The notes: generated by a model not told the origin, from the letters alone. Shown: positions 54,943 to 62,854, numbered from the stretch's first letter. The stretch is DNA of 64,000 nucleotides from Proteus columbae (GCF_002777965.1 NZ_NGVR01000023.1:310001-374000), one strand, 5' to 3'. Translations and numbers: made by a program.

Positions 54943-55809
54943 CTAATTGAAGTGTTTTTTGTTATTGAGAATAAATTGTTTCAGTGTCGTCGCAGGTTTT
55001 CCTGTTATCTTTTCAAAGTTATCAAATATTTCACCATTTCTAGATAATTTTCCAGAGGTAAAATCAATATAGTGATCGTAAATGCTCTTCATATAAGCAA
55101 GCTCAAGCTTACTTTCTTGTGCATATTTCCAAAATTCATCAGGAGGATCTGCTTGATATTGAAAATGAACTCCTAATATTTCTGTAATTAATTGAGCGAT
55201 TTGTTGATAACTTTTGTTCTCGTATCCTAAGCGGTAGGTATTACCAGTATGTTTATTTGGTGATAACAAACAATGAACCGCTATTTCAGCAACGTCTGTA
55301 CAGTCAACCCAACTCAAAATAGCATCACCAAAATAAGAGCGAAGTATATTTTTATTTAAATTATTATCTCCTTGATAACCTAATATATTTTGCATATATG
55401 ACTCGGGGCGAAGATGAGTGAACCTAATGCCAGATCACTCAATATATCTTTCAATAAGCTGATGCCACGCCCAATGTGAAACTTGAGCATTATCATCGCC
55501 ACAAGCACCTAAATGAACGATATAATCCACACAATGCTGTTTGGCAATATCAACAAAAACTTTGCTTTGTTGTAGCATATTAATTGTATAACCCGTCATC
55601 ATAAAGACAGAGTTAATACCAGTTAAGGCCTGCTTTATTGTTTCCGGTTTATCATAGTCCATTAATACAGTGGGATAGGGGAGATGAGTATTCTCCGCAG
55701 GTTTTCTAACAGCCAATACCACATTATTATATCCTTTCTCTTGTAATGACTTTACAAGTAATCCACCCACTTACCCCGTTGCACCTGTAATTAAAATTTT
55801 ATTTTCCAC
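54943..55809 (-). pseudogene. NmrA-type NAD(P)-binding protein gene with two nonsense codons
   Basis: One continuous frame from GTG 55809 to the stop at 54943 (288 codons plus stop) is interrupted by two in-frame stop codons and no frameshift. The first is TAA at 55773-55771 inside the dinucleotide loop (ITGATG-stop-VGGLLVKSL), where Lys is expected. The second is TGA at 55437-55435 (ERYIE-stop-SGIRFTHLRPESYM), where Trp is expected. The rest reads as an atypical short-chain dehydrogenase of the NmrA/quinone-oxidoreductase-2 type, with VFMMTGYTINMLQQSK and YIVHLGACGDD. The gene is silent unless both stops are suppressed. Recent decay is likely, as no frameshift has accumulated. Confidence 0.85.
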
Positions 55810-55882
55810 AATAAATTACCTATGGTAAGTCAACTAAACCAATTTAGTCATAATAGATTCTGTGCTTTGTTATGTAGTACTT

Positions 55883-56047
55883 TTAAAAGTAAATTCTTTT
55901 ATGATTTCCATACTCATTGTTTAAATATTCTTCTAATTCTTTATCTTGATGCCAAAGATTAGCAAAATGATAGCGATAACTTTCATTCCCCATTTTATGA
56001 AGGCATTGTACATCTTGCTCTGTCACTAATCTTAGTGTTATTGCCAT
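55883..56047 (-). pseudogene. Truncated GNAT acetyltransferase start
   Basis: A 54-residue frame from ATG 56047, 4 bases after GGGAGGG, reads MAITLRLVTEQDVQCLHKMG, then NESYRYHFANLWHQDKELEEYL, the N-terminal helix-strand region of a GNAT N-acetyltransferase. It stops at 55883 before any acetyl-CoA-binding motif (family length about 150-170). It is either a 3'-deleted remnant or a short expressed peptide; the strong ribosome binding site is retained. It is on the same strand as the NmrA-type pseudogene, 74 bp away. Confidence 0.6.
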
Positions 56048-56180
56048 ATACCCTCCCGTCGATTACAAAAGATATAACAGGCATAATATGTTTGCGCTAT
56101 GGGAAAAAACAGGAAAGCACGTTTAGTTTGAAAATAGTGAGAGTTTAGCGATTGAGCATCTTAAGAGGATAATTTAGATA

Positions 56181-56206
56181 AAAAAATCCCCGCATGAGGC
56201 GGGGGG
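56181..56206 (-). terminator. GC-rich terminator, minus strand
   Basis: On the minus strand CCCCGC-CTCAT-GCGGGG is followed by ATTTTTTT. No gene ends nearby on this strand (the SUKH gene ends 400 bp away), so an unseen small transcript may end here. Confidence 0.75.
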
Positions 56207-56529
56207 AAATTAAATATCTATCAGTGATGAAATACTGAAACCAATAGTAAGGGAAAAAAAGATATCAATCTGTAACAAACTTTAAAAAGAAATAATAAGA
56301 ATAAGTGCAAAATTAGAGTGATTTTCTAAAGAAATAAATTATTTTTTAAGATTTTCATTTTAACTATTTGATTTTATTTAACTTTAATTTCACTTAATAG
56401 TGGGGCTAAATGATATAAACTAAAAATCATCTTGGTTTAACTATAAAGTTTGCATACATTTAGTTGAAAGTCTTGATAATTTATTTCGTGGATTGGAATA
56501 ACAATGTGTTTATTTATAATGATATTGGA

Positions 56530-56570
56530 GTTAAAAATAGACAATAATAAGATCTAATTATTGTCTATTT
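56530..56570 (-). terminator. Terminator of the SUKH-domain gene
   Basis: AAATAGACAATAAT / ATTATTGTCTATTT, a 14-bp perfect stem, is followed by TTTTAA on the minus strand, 38 bases past the stop. Confidence 0.75.
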
Positions 56571-56607
56571 AAAATAAATAAAAGAAAAATATCTATTTAT
56601 CTGTTAG

Positions 56608-58029
56608 TTACCATTTTGTTACATCAATTTCATTGTTCTGATATACCTTCGCAATGTAAGAAGAGATATTGTTGCGTATATAAGGATTTTTTTCTTTGGG
56701 ATACATTTTCCAAGATTGTTGTAAATAAGGCAACAACTCACTATCTATGTAATTTGATCTCGATAATGCCTGAATTGCACCTAAGCTGATCTCTTCATTT
56801 TCAGAGATTGCGAGCTCATAAAACGCTGATGTTTTATCTTTTAAATTAATGTCATGAGAAGCTGCATAAATTGCACTTCTTATTATTTCTACGTTTGGGT
56901 GAGTAAAGAATGGTTGAAAATCTTCAACTAAAATGGCTTTTAATTCGGCTAAAGAATAACCGATAAAACGCAATGTATCTTCGTTATTCGTTACTTTAAG
57001 AATTGGGAAAAGGTTATCTTTGAAAAGAGAACATTGATCTCTATATTTAAAGTAAATAATAGGAATAACAATATCTGTTTTTTCATCAAATGGAGCTGCT
57101 AAAGCTTGCTGAATATAAGATAAGGCTTGTTCTTTAAAATAAGTGGCTAAAACATTTAATGAAACTTTATATAATTCAATATCTTCAGTTTGTAGTTGTT
57201 GCTCTAAAAAATATAAACTGCTGTTGGATAATTCAGGTAACTTAGTTAATGAGTTGATAGCACTAATTTTTTTCGAAATATCTTCATTATTTTTGGCAAA
57301 ATGAAGTAACGTTTCTTCATTACCTCCCATTCGATGACCAAACCAGCTTGTGTCATAACCTAAAATTACTTCATCTAACCAACGTTCGTACCATTGTGTA
57401 AATGAAGTTTCATAGGAAAATGTGTAAGGAGTATCTGAATTAACCCAATCAGATGTATATAAAATATGACCCTTATATTTACCATTGACCACTAATAAAA
57501 GATCGTACTCACATCCACAAGTACCTAAATAAATTGTACCTTGATGAACTCTATCACAAATAATATCAAAGTCTTTATCACTACAGTCTTCGGGTACATG
57601 ACAAAGTGCTTTCCACTCATCGATATCCATTTGAGGACTAAGTAAGCAGGGTAATGCACAATTTTGTACGCCATTTCTATCTATTGCGTCATCAAAAGCA
57701 TATAGACCATAGTAAGGTCCCGCACCACCATAAGAGCCTGTACCACCGTTGCCAATTTGAGTTACAAAGGCGATATAATCTTCGGGAAATTCACATCCTG
57801 TCTTTGCTTGTAGTTGATTAACTTTCTCTATTGAGAGTGGAGAATTTAGTTGATATTTATGATTATCTGCACCAAATTCTTTATATTCATGATCAATACT
57901 AGCAACTAGTGCTAATTTCTCACGGATACGCTTGATAGGATTATCTGCATATTTTTTATTAAGTTGTTTCCATTGTTGCTCGGGTGTTCGCTTTTTATCT
58001 TTTCCAATGATGGTGGAAATAAAATCCAT
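56608..58029 (-). CDS. SMI1/KNR4 (SUKH) domain protein with HEAT-like C-terminus
   Basis: 473 residues. The N-terminal half (about 60-220) is a SUKH domain, with LSIEKVNQLQAKTGCEFPEDYIAFVTQIGNGGTG, YYGLYAFDD, IYLGTCGCEYDLLLVVNGKYKGHILYTSDW. SUKH proteins are the commonest immunity proteins against bacterial toxins. The C-terminal half (about 240-470) is made of helical HEAT-like repeats (ISAINSLTKLPELS, GYSLAELKAI, GAIQALSRSNYI). No toxin gene is adjacent. AGGG precedes ATG. It could be an orphan immunity gene or have another binding role. Confidence 0.85.
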   Translation of the reverse strand: MDFISTIIGKDKKRTPEQQWKQLNKKYADNPIKRIREKLALVASIDHEYKEFGADNHKYQLNSPLSIEKVNQLQAKTGCEFPEDYIAFVTQIGNGGTGSYGGAGPYYGLYAFDDAIDRNGVQNCALPCLLSPQMDIDEWKALCHVPEDCSDKDFDIICDRVHQGTIYLGTCGCEYDLLLVVNGKYKGHILYTSDWVNSDTPYTFSYETSFTQWYERWLDEVILGYDTSWFGHRMGGNEETLLHFAKNNEDISKKISAINSLTKLPELSNSSLYFLEQQLQTEDIELYKVSLNVLATYFKEQALSYIQQALAAPFDEKTDIVIPIIYFKYRDQCSLFKDNLFPILKVTNNEDTLRFIGYSLAELKAILVEDFQPFFTHPNVEIIRSAIYAASHDINLKDKTSAFYELAISENEEISLGAIQALSRSNYIDSELLPYLQQSWKMYPKEKNPYIRNNISSYIAKVYQNNEIDVTKW

Positions 58030-58230
58030 AATTTAAAATCCCTATTGATGATATGGTTTAGTTATAACGTGGTTATTTCATGATTCTTTTTAGATAGCGA
58101 TAACTAAATACAATATTATTATCTTGCGTTAAATTCACTATAAACTATTTTGACTTTAACAAGATAATAGTATTTTGAAGGAAAGCATCTCCTTCATTTA
58201 GGGTTAAGTAGAATATGGCGTAATACAGAT
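58030..58230. other. Gap between the SUKH gene and RyhB copy B
   Basis: About 200 AT-rich bases that should include the SUKH gene promoter. No gene is seen. Confidence 0.5.
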
Positions 58231-58329
58231 AAAAAAAGACCAACGCTAGGAGAGTTGGTCAATAAATACTAGAAGCAATGTGAGCAATGTCGTTGTGAAA
58301 AAACCAAGTAAAATACTCAACTATTCACG
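58231..58329 (-). ncRNA. ryhB: RyhB-type iron-regulated small RNA (copy B)
   Basis: Same layout as copy A. The core ACATTGCTCACATTGCTTC (minus strand, within 58293-58271) is followed by TAGTATT, one base different from copy A. The 5' part GTGAATAGTTGAGTATTTTA is shared with copy A. The terminator is GACCAAC / GTTGGTC with a different 9-base loop and seven T residues (58237-58231). Predicted length is about 99 nt. The two copies share core, 5' region and promoter but differ in terminator loops, which argues for an old duplication. Confidence 0.88.
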
Positions 58330-58333
58330 AGTT

Positions 58334-58364
58334 AAAAGATAATCATTATCATTTACCTTGTCAA
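58334..58364 (-). promoter_or_regulatory. Promoter and Fur box of RyhB copy B
   Basis: Minus strand: consensus -35 TTGACA (58364-58359), 17-base spacer, -10 TATCTT (58341-58336). GATAATGATTATC overlaps spacer and -10. The -35 is stronger than in copy A. Confidence 0.86.
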
Positions 58365-58417
58365 CCCTATGAAGACTGCGGTTATTATTTATTCACACTA
58401 AAAGCCAATAAATTATC

Positions 58418-58579
58418 TTACTTTATAGAAACTAAAGTTGAAATTTTATTATTAATAACAACAAGATCACTATTTTCTGATTTAGTGTTTATTGTATTTT
58501 TAACTGCATTCATTTTTTTCATTTTATTGACTAAATCTTTAAAGTGCTGGGAGCGTAAATGTATCGTTTTTTTAACCAT
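58418..58579 (-). CDS. 53-residue basic protein under a Fur box, unknown
   Basis: ATG 58579 is 7 bases after a consensus AAGGAG. The product begins MVKKTIHLRSQHFKDLVNKM, is rich in Lys and Asn, has no membrane helix or signal, and ends VVINNKISTLVSIK. A Fur-like site (58634-58652) lies 55 bp upstream. It is transcribed toward RyhB copy B, which begins 54 bp beyond the stop. The family is not recognised; it is not the usual HemP sequence. The strong translation start and the iron-type operator support a real gene that is easily missed because of its size. Confidence 0.68.
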   Translation of the reverse strand: MVKKTIHLRSQHFKDLVNKMKKMNAVKNTINTKSENSDLVVINNKISTLVSIK

Positions 58580-58633
58580 GAGTTTTCTCCTTATGAATTG
58601 TAGTCATAACAATAGTAAGGATATCATTTAAAT

Positions 58634-58652
58634 GCAAATGATAATCAATATC
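58634..58652 (-). promoter_or_regulatory. Fur-like box upstream of the 53-codon gene
   Basis: GATATTGATTATCATTTGC (minus strand) matches the Fur consensus at 15 of 19 positions. Confidence 0.65.
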
Positions 58653-58801
58653 GTTTATTGGCGTGTGATTTGATGATAAAGTGCTTATGCTTAGGTAAAT
58701 ACTACGATTTTACCTGCTTTTTTGTATAATTTTTCTTATCTTCACTCTCTTAAAAGAGTGATATTATGAATAATAAAAGGAACTAATAGGAAATTTTTGC
58801 G

Positions 58802-59737
58802 ATGGCATATGATTTAACGAAGAGATTAGTCATAGGGCTTTCCTCTAGTGCATTATTTGATTTAGAAGAGTCAGATAATATTTTTCGTACACAAGGAGAG
58901 GAAGCTTATCGAAAATATCAACATAAAATGCAGGATGTATCTTTGAATAAAGGTGTTGCATTTCCTTTTATTAGCCGGCTTTTGAAACTAAATAATATTA
59001 GACCTGACGATCCATTAGTTGAAGTTATTTTGTTATCTAGAAATGATCCCGATACTGGATTAAGAGTAATGAATTCTATTGAACATTATAAACTAGGGAT
59101 CACCCGAGCTGTATTTCTTCAAGGAAAATCGCCTCATATTTATATACCAGCATTTGATATTGAGTTATTTTTGTCTGCTGATCATAACGATGTTTTACAA
59201 GCAATTAATGCAAATTATCCAGCAGGGCAGATATTAGCAGGCCATGTTAATGATGATGATGCTGATGAATTAAGAATTGCGTTCGACTTTGACGGTGTGA
59301 TCGCTGATGATGAAGCTGAAGCTATTTATAAAACTTCAGGTGAGTTGTCTCAATTTCATAATCATGAAGCTAAAATGGTTGATGTACCTCATAATCCAGG
59401 GCCATTAAAAAAATTCTTACTGCGTATTTCTGATATTCAAAAATTAGAATTAGAAAAAGTAAAACAGGATCCTGCATATATTCCATTACTTAAGATCTCT
59501 ATTGTGACTGCGCGCAACGCACCATCTCATAAACGTGTTATTAACACGATGAGAGCATGGGGAATTTCTATTAATGAAGCCTTTTTTATGGGGGGAGTAG
59601 AGAAAGCCAATGTTCTGAGAATTCTAAGACCTCATATATTCTTTGATGATCAAAAACTGCATTTAAAATCATCATCTGAATTACCTTCTGTACATATTCC
59701 TTTTGGAATAGCGAATAGAAACATAGAGAATAAATAA
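58802..59737 (+). CDS. Cytosolic 5'-nucleotidase (NT5C1-like family)
   Basis: 311 residues. It belongs to the bacterial 5-nucleotidase family related to mammalian cytosolic 5'-nucleotidase I, which dephosphorylates AMP or IMP. The start MAYDLTKRLVIGLSSSALFDLEESD and the blocks HYKLGITRAVFLQGKSP, FLSADHNDVLQAI, the haloacid-dehalogenase-like catalytic LRIAFDFDGVIADDEAE (DFDGV), TARNAPSHKRVINTMRAWGI and HIFFDDQKLHL are all present. AGGAAAT precedes ATG by about 8 bases. Adjacent genes give no pathway; nucleotide salvage or stress use is possible. Confidence 0.9.
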   Translation: MAYDLTKRLVIGLSSSALFDLEESDNIFRTQGEEAYRKYQHKMQDVSLNKGVAFPFISRLLKLNNIRPDDPLVEVILLSRNDPDTGLRVMNSIEHYKLGITRAVFLQGKSPHIYIPAFDIELFLSADHNDVLQAINANYPAGQILAGHVNDDDADELRIAFDFDGVIADDEAEAIYKTSGELSQFHNHEAKMVDVPHNPGPLKKFLLRISDIQKLELEKVKQDPAYIPLLKISIVTARNAPSHKRVINTMRAWGISINEAFFMGGVEKANVLRILRPHIFFDDQKLHLKSSSELPSVHIPFGIANRNIENK

Positions 59738-59752
59738 AATATTGTTAATTGC

Positions 59753-59785
59753 GGTGCCTGATATTTATATCATACACCTTTTTTA
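59753..59785 (+). terminator. 5'-nucleotidase gene terminator
   Basis: GGTG-cc-TGATAT-tt-ATATCA-ta-CACC, a stem with one internal loop, is followed by TTTTTTATTTT. Confidence 0.72.
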
Positions 59786-59932
59786 TTTTGTCTAATATGG
59801 TCTTTATTTAATATATTTTTATTTATTATTGATGACTCTTTTGGCGGGGTATTTGCCGATTGTATGGCGAAATTTTAAAAATTTATCGTGTGCGGAATAA
59901 AAATAAATAAGATGAAGGTGATATTGTTATCG

Positions 59933-59966
59933 TAAAAGGTGAGTTATTTATATAGAAAACTCACCT
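59933..59966 (-). terminator. Probable terminator of the lipoprotein gene
   Basis: AGGTGAGTT / AACTCACCT (59937-59945 with 59958-59966) leads on the minus strand into TTTTA, about 70 bases past the stop. Confidence 0.6.
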
Positions 59967-60036
59967 ACTCAATATGAAAATTTATATAATATGAAGCTAC
60001 CTTGTTAGTTTTATCATATTATTTTGATGTGATTTA

Positions 60037-60468
60037 TTATCGGTGCTCCCAGCATCCTGAATAATTCCAATCTGTAATGGTTCCTTTTTTATTAGCAACA
60101 AAATTATTTGTGCAAATCGTTGATTGCCCCCATCCATTATTTTGTGTCCATTGCCATGTGTATTGTGTGCCACCATCTGTTCTTTTATGTGTGTTACTAG
60201 GGCTACCCCAAGACATAACGAGGTCATCCACTGACTTGCCAACCCAATACGACCTACGTGCTTTGAACTCTTCTATCTGTTTTAATCTCTCTAGTCTTTC
60301 TTTACTTGGCGCTGACTCTTGGTTTTGTAAAGCTTGTTTATGTTTTGCCCCTGGTACTCCAGTAAGAGCATAAGTTAAGTCTGAGATAGCATCACGATCT
60401 TTTTGGGTACAACCGCTTAGCATGATTAATGAGGAGAAAAAAATTGCGAAACTTAATTTATTAATCAT
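60037..60468 (-). CDS. Small lipoprotein, unknown
   Basis: 143 residues. The lipoprotein signal MINKLSFAIFFSSLIMLSGC has the lipobox LSGC with Cys 20. Next comes a Lys/Glu-rich helix (KERLERLKQIEEFKARR), then a globular C-terminal domain with VGKSVDDLVMSWGSPSNTHKRTDGG, QYTWQWTQNN and Cys residues in ICTNNF and YSGCWEHR. The VGKS-DDL--WG-P pattern recalls SmpA/BamE-like small lipoprotein folds but I cannot assign a family. AAAGGA precedes ATG. The serine and the absence of Asp at position +2 suggest outer-membrane sorting. Confidence 0.75.
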   Translation of the reverse strand: MINKLSFAIFFSSLIMLSGCTQKDRDAISDLTYALTGVPGAKHKQALQNQESAPSKERLERLKQIEEFKARRSYWVGKSVDDLVMSWGSPSNTHKRTDGGTQYTWQWTQNNGWGQSTICTNNFVANKKGTITDWNYSGCWEHR

Positions 60469-60980
60469 AATAGTCCTTTATTGTATTAGGAATTTGTGTG
60501 ATATATTTAATAATCATATATTAATTTTTATAATAAAACATTTAATAAGTTTGTTTATATTAAATAAATGCTTGTGTAATGATAATTAACTGAATCTGAT
60601 GCTCTTAATAAGACAATTATTTAATGAGAGTTTAAATTAGAAAATCTTATTTAGAATGTGTGAGTTTTTATTTATAAGAATGAACATAAAAGTGAATTTC
60701 TTCCAGAATATACTATTTTTTATCTTCTATTAACTAAGTAAAAATTTTCCTGCTAATAATAATGAATGTTCCACTAGAAAATTCAATAAAGAATAATAAA
60801 TAAGTAAAATGCCAAGTTGTCATTATCCATAAATAATAAAATTATATGAGACATAATTATTCGTTTAACGGTAACTATCATATTCTTTTAAAGGCTTAGC
60901 ATATCATTAATACAATAGTTAGGATCTTAATTTTACAAGCCTAATCAATGAATTTAAGCGAGATTATCGCATAGGAATAG

Positions 60981-61139
60981 GGCGAGAATTGGGTTATTTT
61001 AGCCAAGTACCCTTTATCGAATACGCCTAAAATTGGTGACTATGAAGTTAGCAAAGAGGCGATGCTTAAAATGAGAGCTTCTTTGCCGTCATCATCTCAG
61101 CCGGTTTCGCCACGCTCACCGAGCTCAAAACGTCAATAG
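60981..61139 (+). pseudogene. Decayed phage-like ORF tail
   Basis: A frame opening directly after a TAG codon reads GENWVILAKYPLSNTPKIGD, then YEVSKEAMLKMRASLPSSSQ, and a Ser/Pro/Arg-rich end with stop at 61137-61139. It has no start codon or ribosome binding site. Base composition is higher in GC than flanking DNA, and it lies next to a tRNA-Pro att site, so a remnant of an earlier integrated element is likely. The family is not recognised. Confidence 0.4.
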
Positions 61140-61180
61140 ATTTAGAAGAGGCATTTGATTTTGAGAGATGATTTGTCGTC

Positions 61181-61211
61181 GTTTTACCACAGTTTTACCA
61201 CAGTTTTACCA
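61181..61211. repeat. Tandem 11-bp repeat near the tRNA-Pro attachment site
   Basis: GTTTTACCACA occurs twice in full and a third time as GTTTTACCA. It lies 60 bp from the tRNA-Pro fragment and could be integrase arm-type sites or simply a decay product. Confidence 0.7.
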
Positions 61212-61230
61212 GTAGCAAATTTCAGATATA

Positions 61231-61259
61231 AAAAAACCAACCATAAGCGGTTGGTTTTT
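61231..61259 (-). terminator. Terminator of the original tRNA-Pro gene
   Basis: AAAAACCAACC / GGTTGGTTTTT (61232-61242 with 61249-61259) is followed on the minus strand by T residues. It follows the CCA end of the tRNA-Pro fragment by 12 bases. Confidence 0.88.
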
Positions 61260-61270
61260 CTAAGGAATTT

Positions 61271-61317
61271 TGGTCGGCATGATAGGATTTGAACCTACGA
61301 CCCCTGACACCCCATGA
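61271..61317 (-). other. 3' half of tRNA-Pro(GGG), attachment site of the element to the right
   Basis: Read on the minus strand, TCATGGGGTGTC (anticodon loop, GGG at 61313-61311) continues through the variable region, T arm GTAGG-TTCAAAT-CCTAT and acceptor CATGCCGACCA. Sequence 5' of the anticodon loop does not match a tRNA. The fragment therefore begins at a point where many integrases cross over. It keeps the natural terminator, which marks it as the displaced 3' end left at one side of an integrated element. The intact gene should be at the other end, beyond the window. Confidence 0.82.
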
Positions 61318-61446
61318 AACCGATTTTAATTTTACTAACACTTTGATTATAAATACAAATAATACATTTACATGTAATTGCATACAGTGCTAGATATACA
61401 AAATATGCATTATAAGAATCAATGAGTTAAGGGGAGTTTTACCATA

Positions 61447-62850
61447 TCATTTAGTGCTTATTGCTATTTTAATAACTGAACATTGCTTATCATGTATTAC
61501 TTTAAATCCTTTTTCCTCGTGACCTTGTATAGATTCTTTTCTCGGATGATTATATCCTAAATGAGTTCCAGCAGAAAAATATGCTTGTGAATTATCATCT
61601 AAAGGAGTTGGTATTTTTTCTGAGCTAGCTTCATCTCCATGATGAGGAACAATGATGATATTAAATTTTTCAGTAGGGATCGATTTTATATTATCGTTAT
61701 TATCTTTATTCATTTCTTTATAGACATAATCACCAGGAATTAAAATCGTATTATTATTGAAATTAATTTTAATAATAATGCAATCATTATTTTTTTTAAC
61801 TTCATTTGGATTGCTTCTATATATGTTCATTTCAATTAAATTGTTTTTTATGAAAATATCCTTATCTATTTCTATGACTTTTTTTATTATTTCTTTATTT
61901 TTAAAAGATAAACTTTTTTGCATGTGAGGTATGAATATATTTATTATTTTTTCTTGAAAATCTTTATCTTTACCTAAAGATATTTCCCACTCCATTAACC
62001 TCGAATGATCAGAATCTAAATGTGATAAAAAAACATATACAGCATTTAATTTACTCAATAATACATTGGCAAGCTCATTCGTAATTAATGTAGTGTAGTT
62101 CTTTCTAAGTATGGGTTTACCTGCACCCATATCAAAAAGTATTCCTTTATCACCACTAGTTAGGAGTGAACACATCCCTTGTCCTACATGGAATGAATAA
62201 AATTTTATATCTATATTTTCCATGAAAACTTTTAACTTATTTTCCTCTTGTATAGAAATACTTTCACTTCTATTTAGTTCTTCTCCAAGGATAAACTCTA
62301 TACTTGTTATTGCTATATATTTTATTTCTTTTTCATCAGAATTAAATGTTTCATAGAAGTATGAATCTCCATTATTATCTAAATTAGCTTTTATTTTCAT
62401 CCAAATATGTTTTTTTTGTTCTTCTACTAATATTAAGTCTGATTTTAAAAAAACCATTCTTTTTTTCATGATAATATAATTTATTAAAATAATTGCATTA
62501 AGACTTCTAATGGATGGGGTGATGGCTTCTAATTTACTTATATCAATCTTATCTTTAGGTTCATTTTTTTCAAATATTGAAATTAATTTTTTAATAAGAT
62601 TTAAATTAATTTTGTCATAACTAAAAATAATGGATCTATACATTATATCTTTATTTTTATCACTGATGTTTATATCTATATTTTGAGTATTACAGCCATC
62701 TACTTTATTAAAACTATTATTTAAATAATTATCTTTTATAATTGTTGTAAGTTTAAGGCTTTTTTCATGGGGGAAATAATCTTGGTAACCGATTTCTAAA
62801 AGTTCATCAACATAAGCATATAAAGTAATTTCTTTTGATTTATCATTCAT
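61447..62850 (-). CDS. Two-part protein with ComEC-like metallo-beta-lactamase domain
   Basis: 467 residues. The start is ATG 62850, 4 bases after the integrase stop (TGATAATATG); a longer frame to 62964 would overlap the integrase. Residues 1 to about 210 are an unrecognised, Lys- and Ile-rich helical region. From about 215 to 467 lies a metallo-beta-lactamase fold of ComEC/Rec2 type: FHVGQGMCSLL, ILFDMGAGK, the metal site LSHLDSDH (HxDxDH, about 277-282), ILIPGD and VPHHGDEASS with NHPR near the end. No membrane helix is present. Very low GC relative to the integrase suggests acquired cargo. A hydrolase in phage or plasmid conflict is an inference from context only. Confidence 0.8.
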   Translation of the reverse strand: MNDKSKEITLYAYVDELLEIGYQDYFPHEKSLKLTTIIKDNYLNNSFNKVDGCNTQNIDINISDKNKDIMYRSIIFSYDKINLNLIKKLISIFEKNEPKDKIDISKLEAITPSIRSLNAIILINYIIMKKRMVFLKSDLILVEEQKKHIWMKIKANLDNNGDSYFYETFNSDEKEIKYIAITSIEFILGEELNRSESISIQEENKLKVFMENIDIKFYSFHVGQGMCSLLTSGDKGILFDMGAGKPILRKNYTTLITNELANVLLSKLNAVYVFLSHLDSDHSRLMEWEISLGKDKDFQEKIINIFIPHMQKSLSFKNKEIIKKVIEIDKDIFIKNNLIEMNIYRSNPNEVKKNNDCIIIKINFNNNTILIPGDYVYKEMNKDNNDNIKSIPTEKFNIIIVPHHGDEASSEKIPTPLDDNSQAYFSAGTHLGYNHPRKESIQGHEEKGFKVIHDKQCSVIKIAISTK

Positions 62851-62854
62851 ATTA

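Larger units (their letters stand above)
56048..56607. other. Intergenic region with two terminators
   Basis: 560 bases without a gene, carrying terminators at about 56181 and 56535. No other structure is seen. Confidence 0.5.
59738..60036. other. Convergent gap with two terminators
   Basis: 299 bases with terminators at 59753 and 59937. A 22-codon frame (start near 59830) has no supporting evidence. Confidence 0.45.
60469..61230. other. Non-coding region with decayed gene fragments
   Basis: 760 bases with no intact gene. The first 450 bases are AT-rich. The part after 60,960 has higher GC and carries a decayed ORF tail (60981-61139) and a triple 11-bp repeat (61181-61211), then the tRNA-Pro terminator. 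Confidence 0.6.

Noticed and set aside
59829-59900. 22-codon frame after the 5'-nucleotidase gene
   Set aside because: Too short, without a ribosome binding site or similarity that I can recognise.
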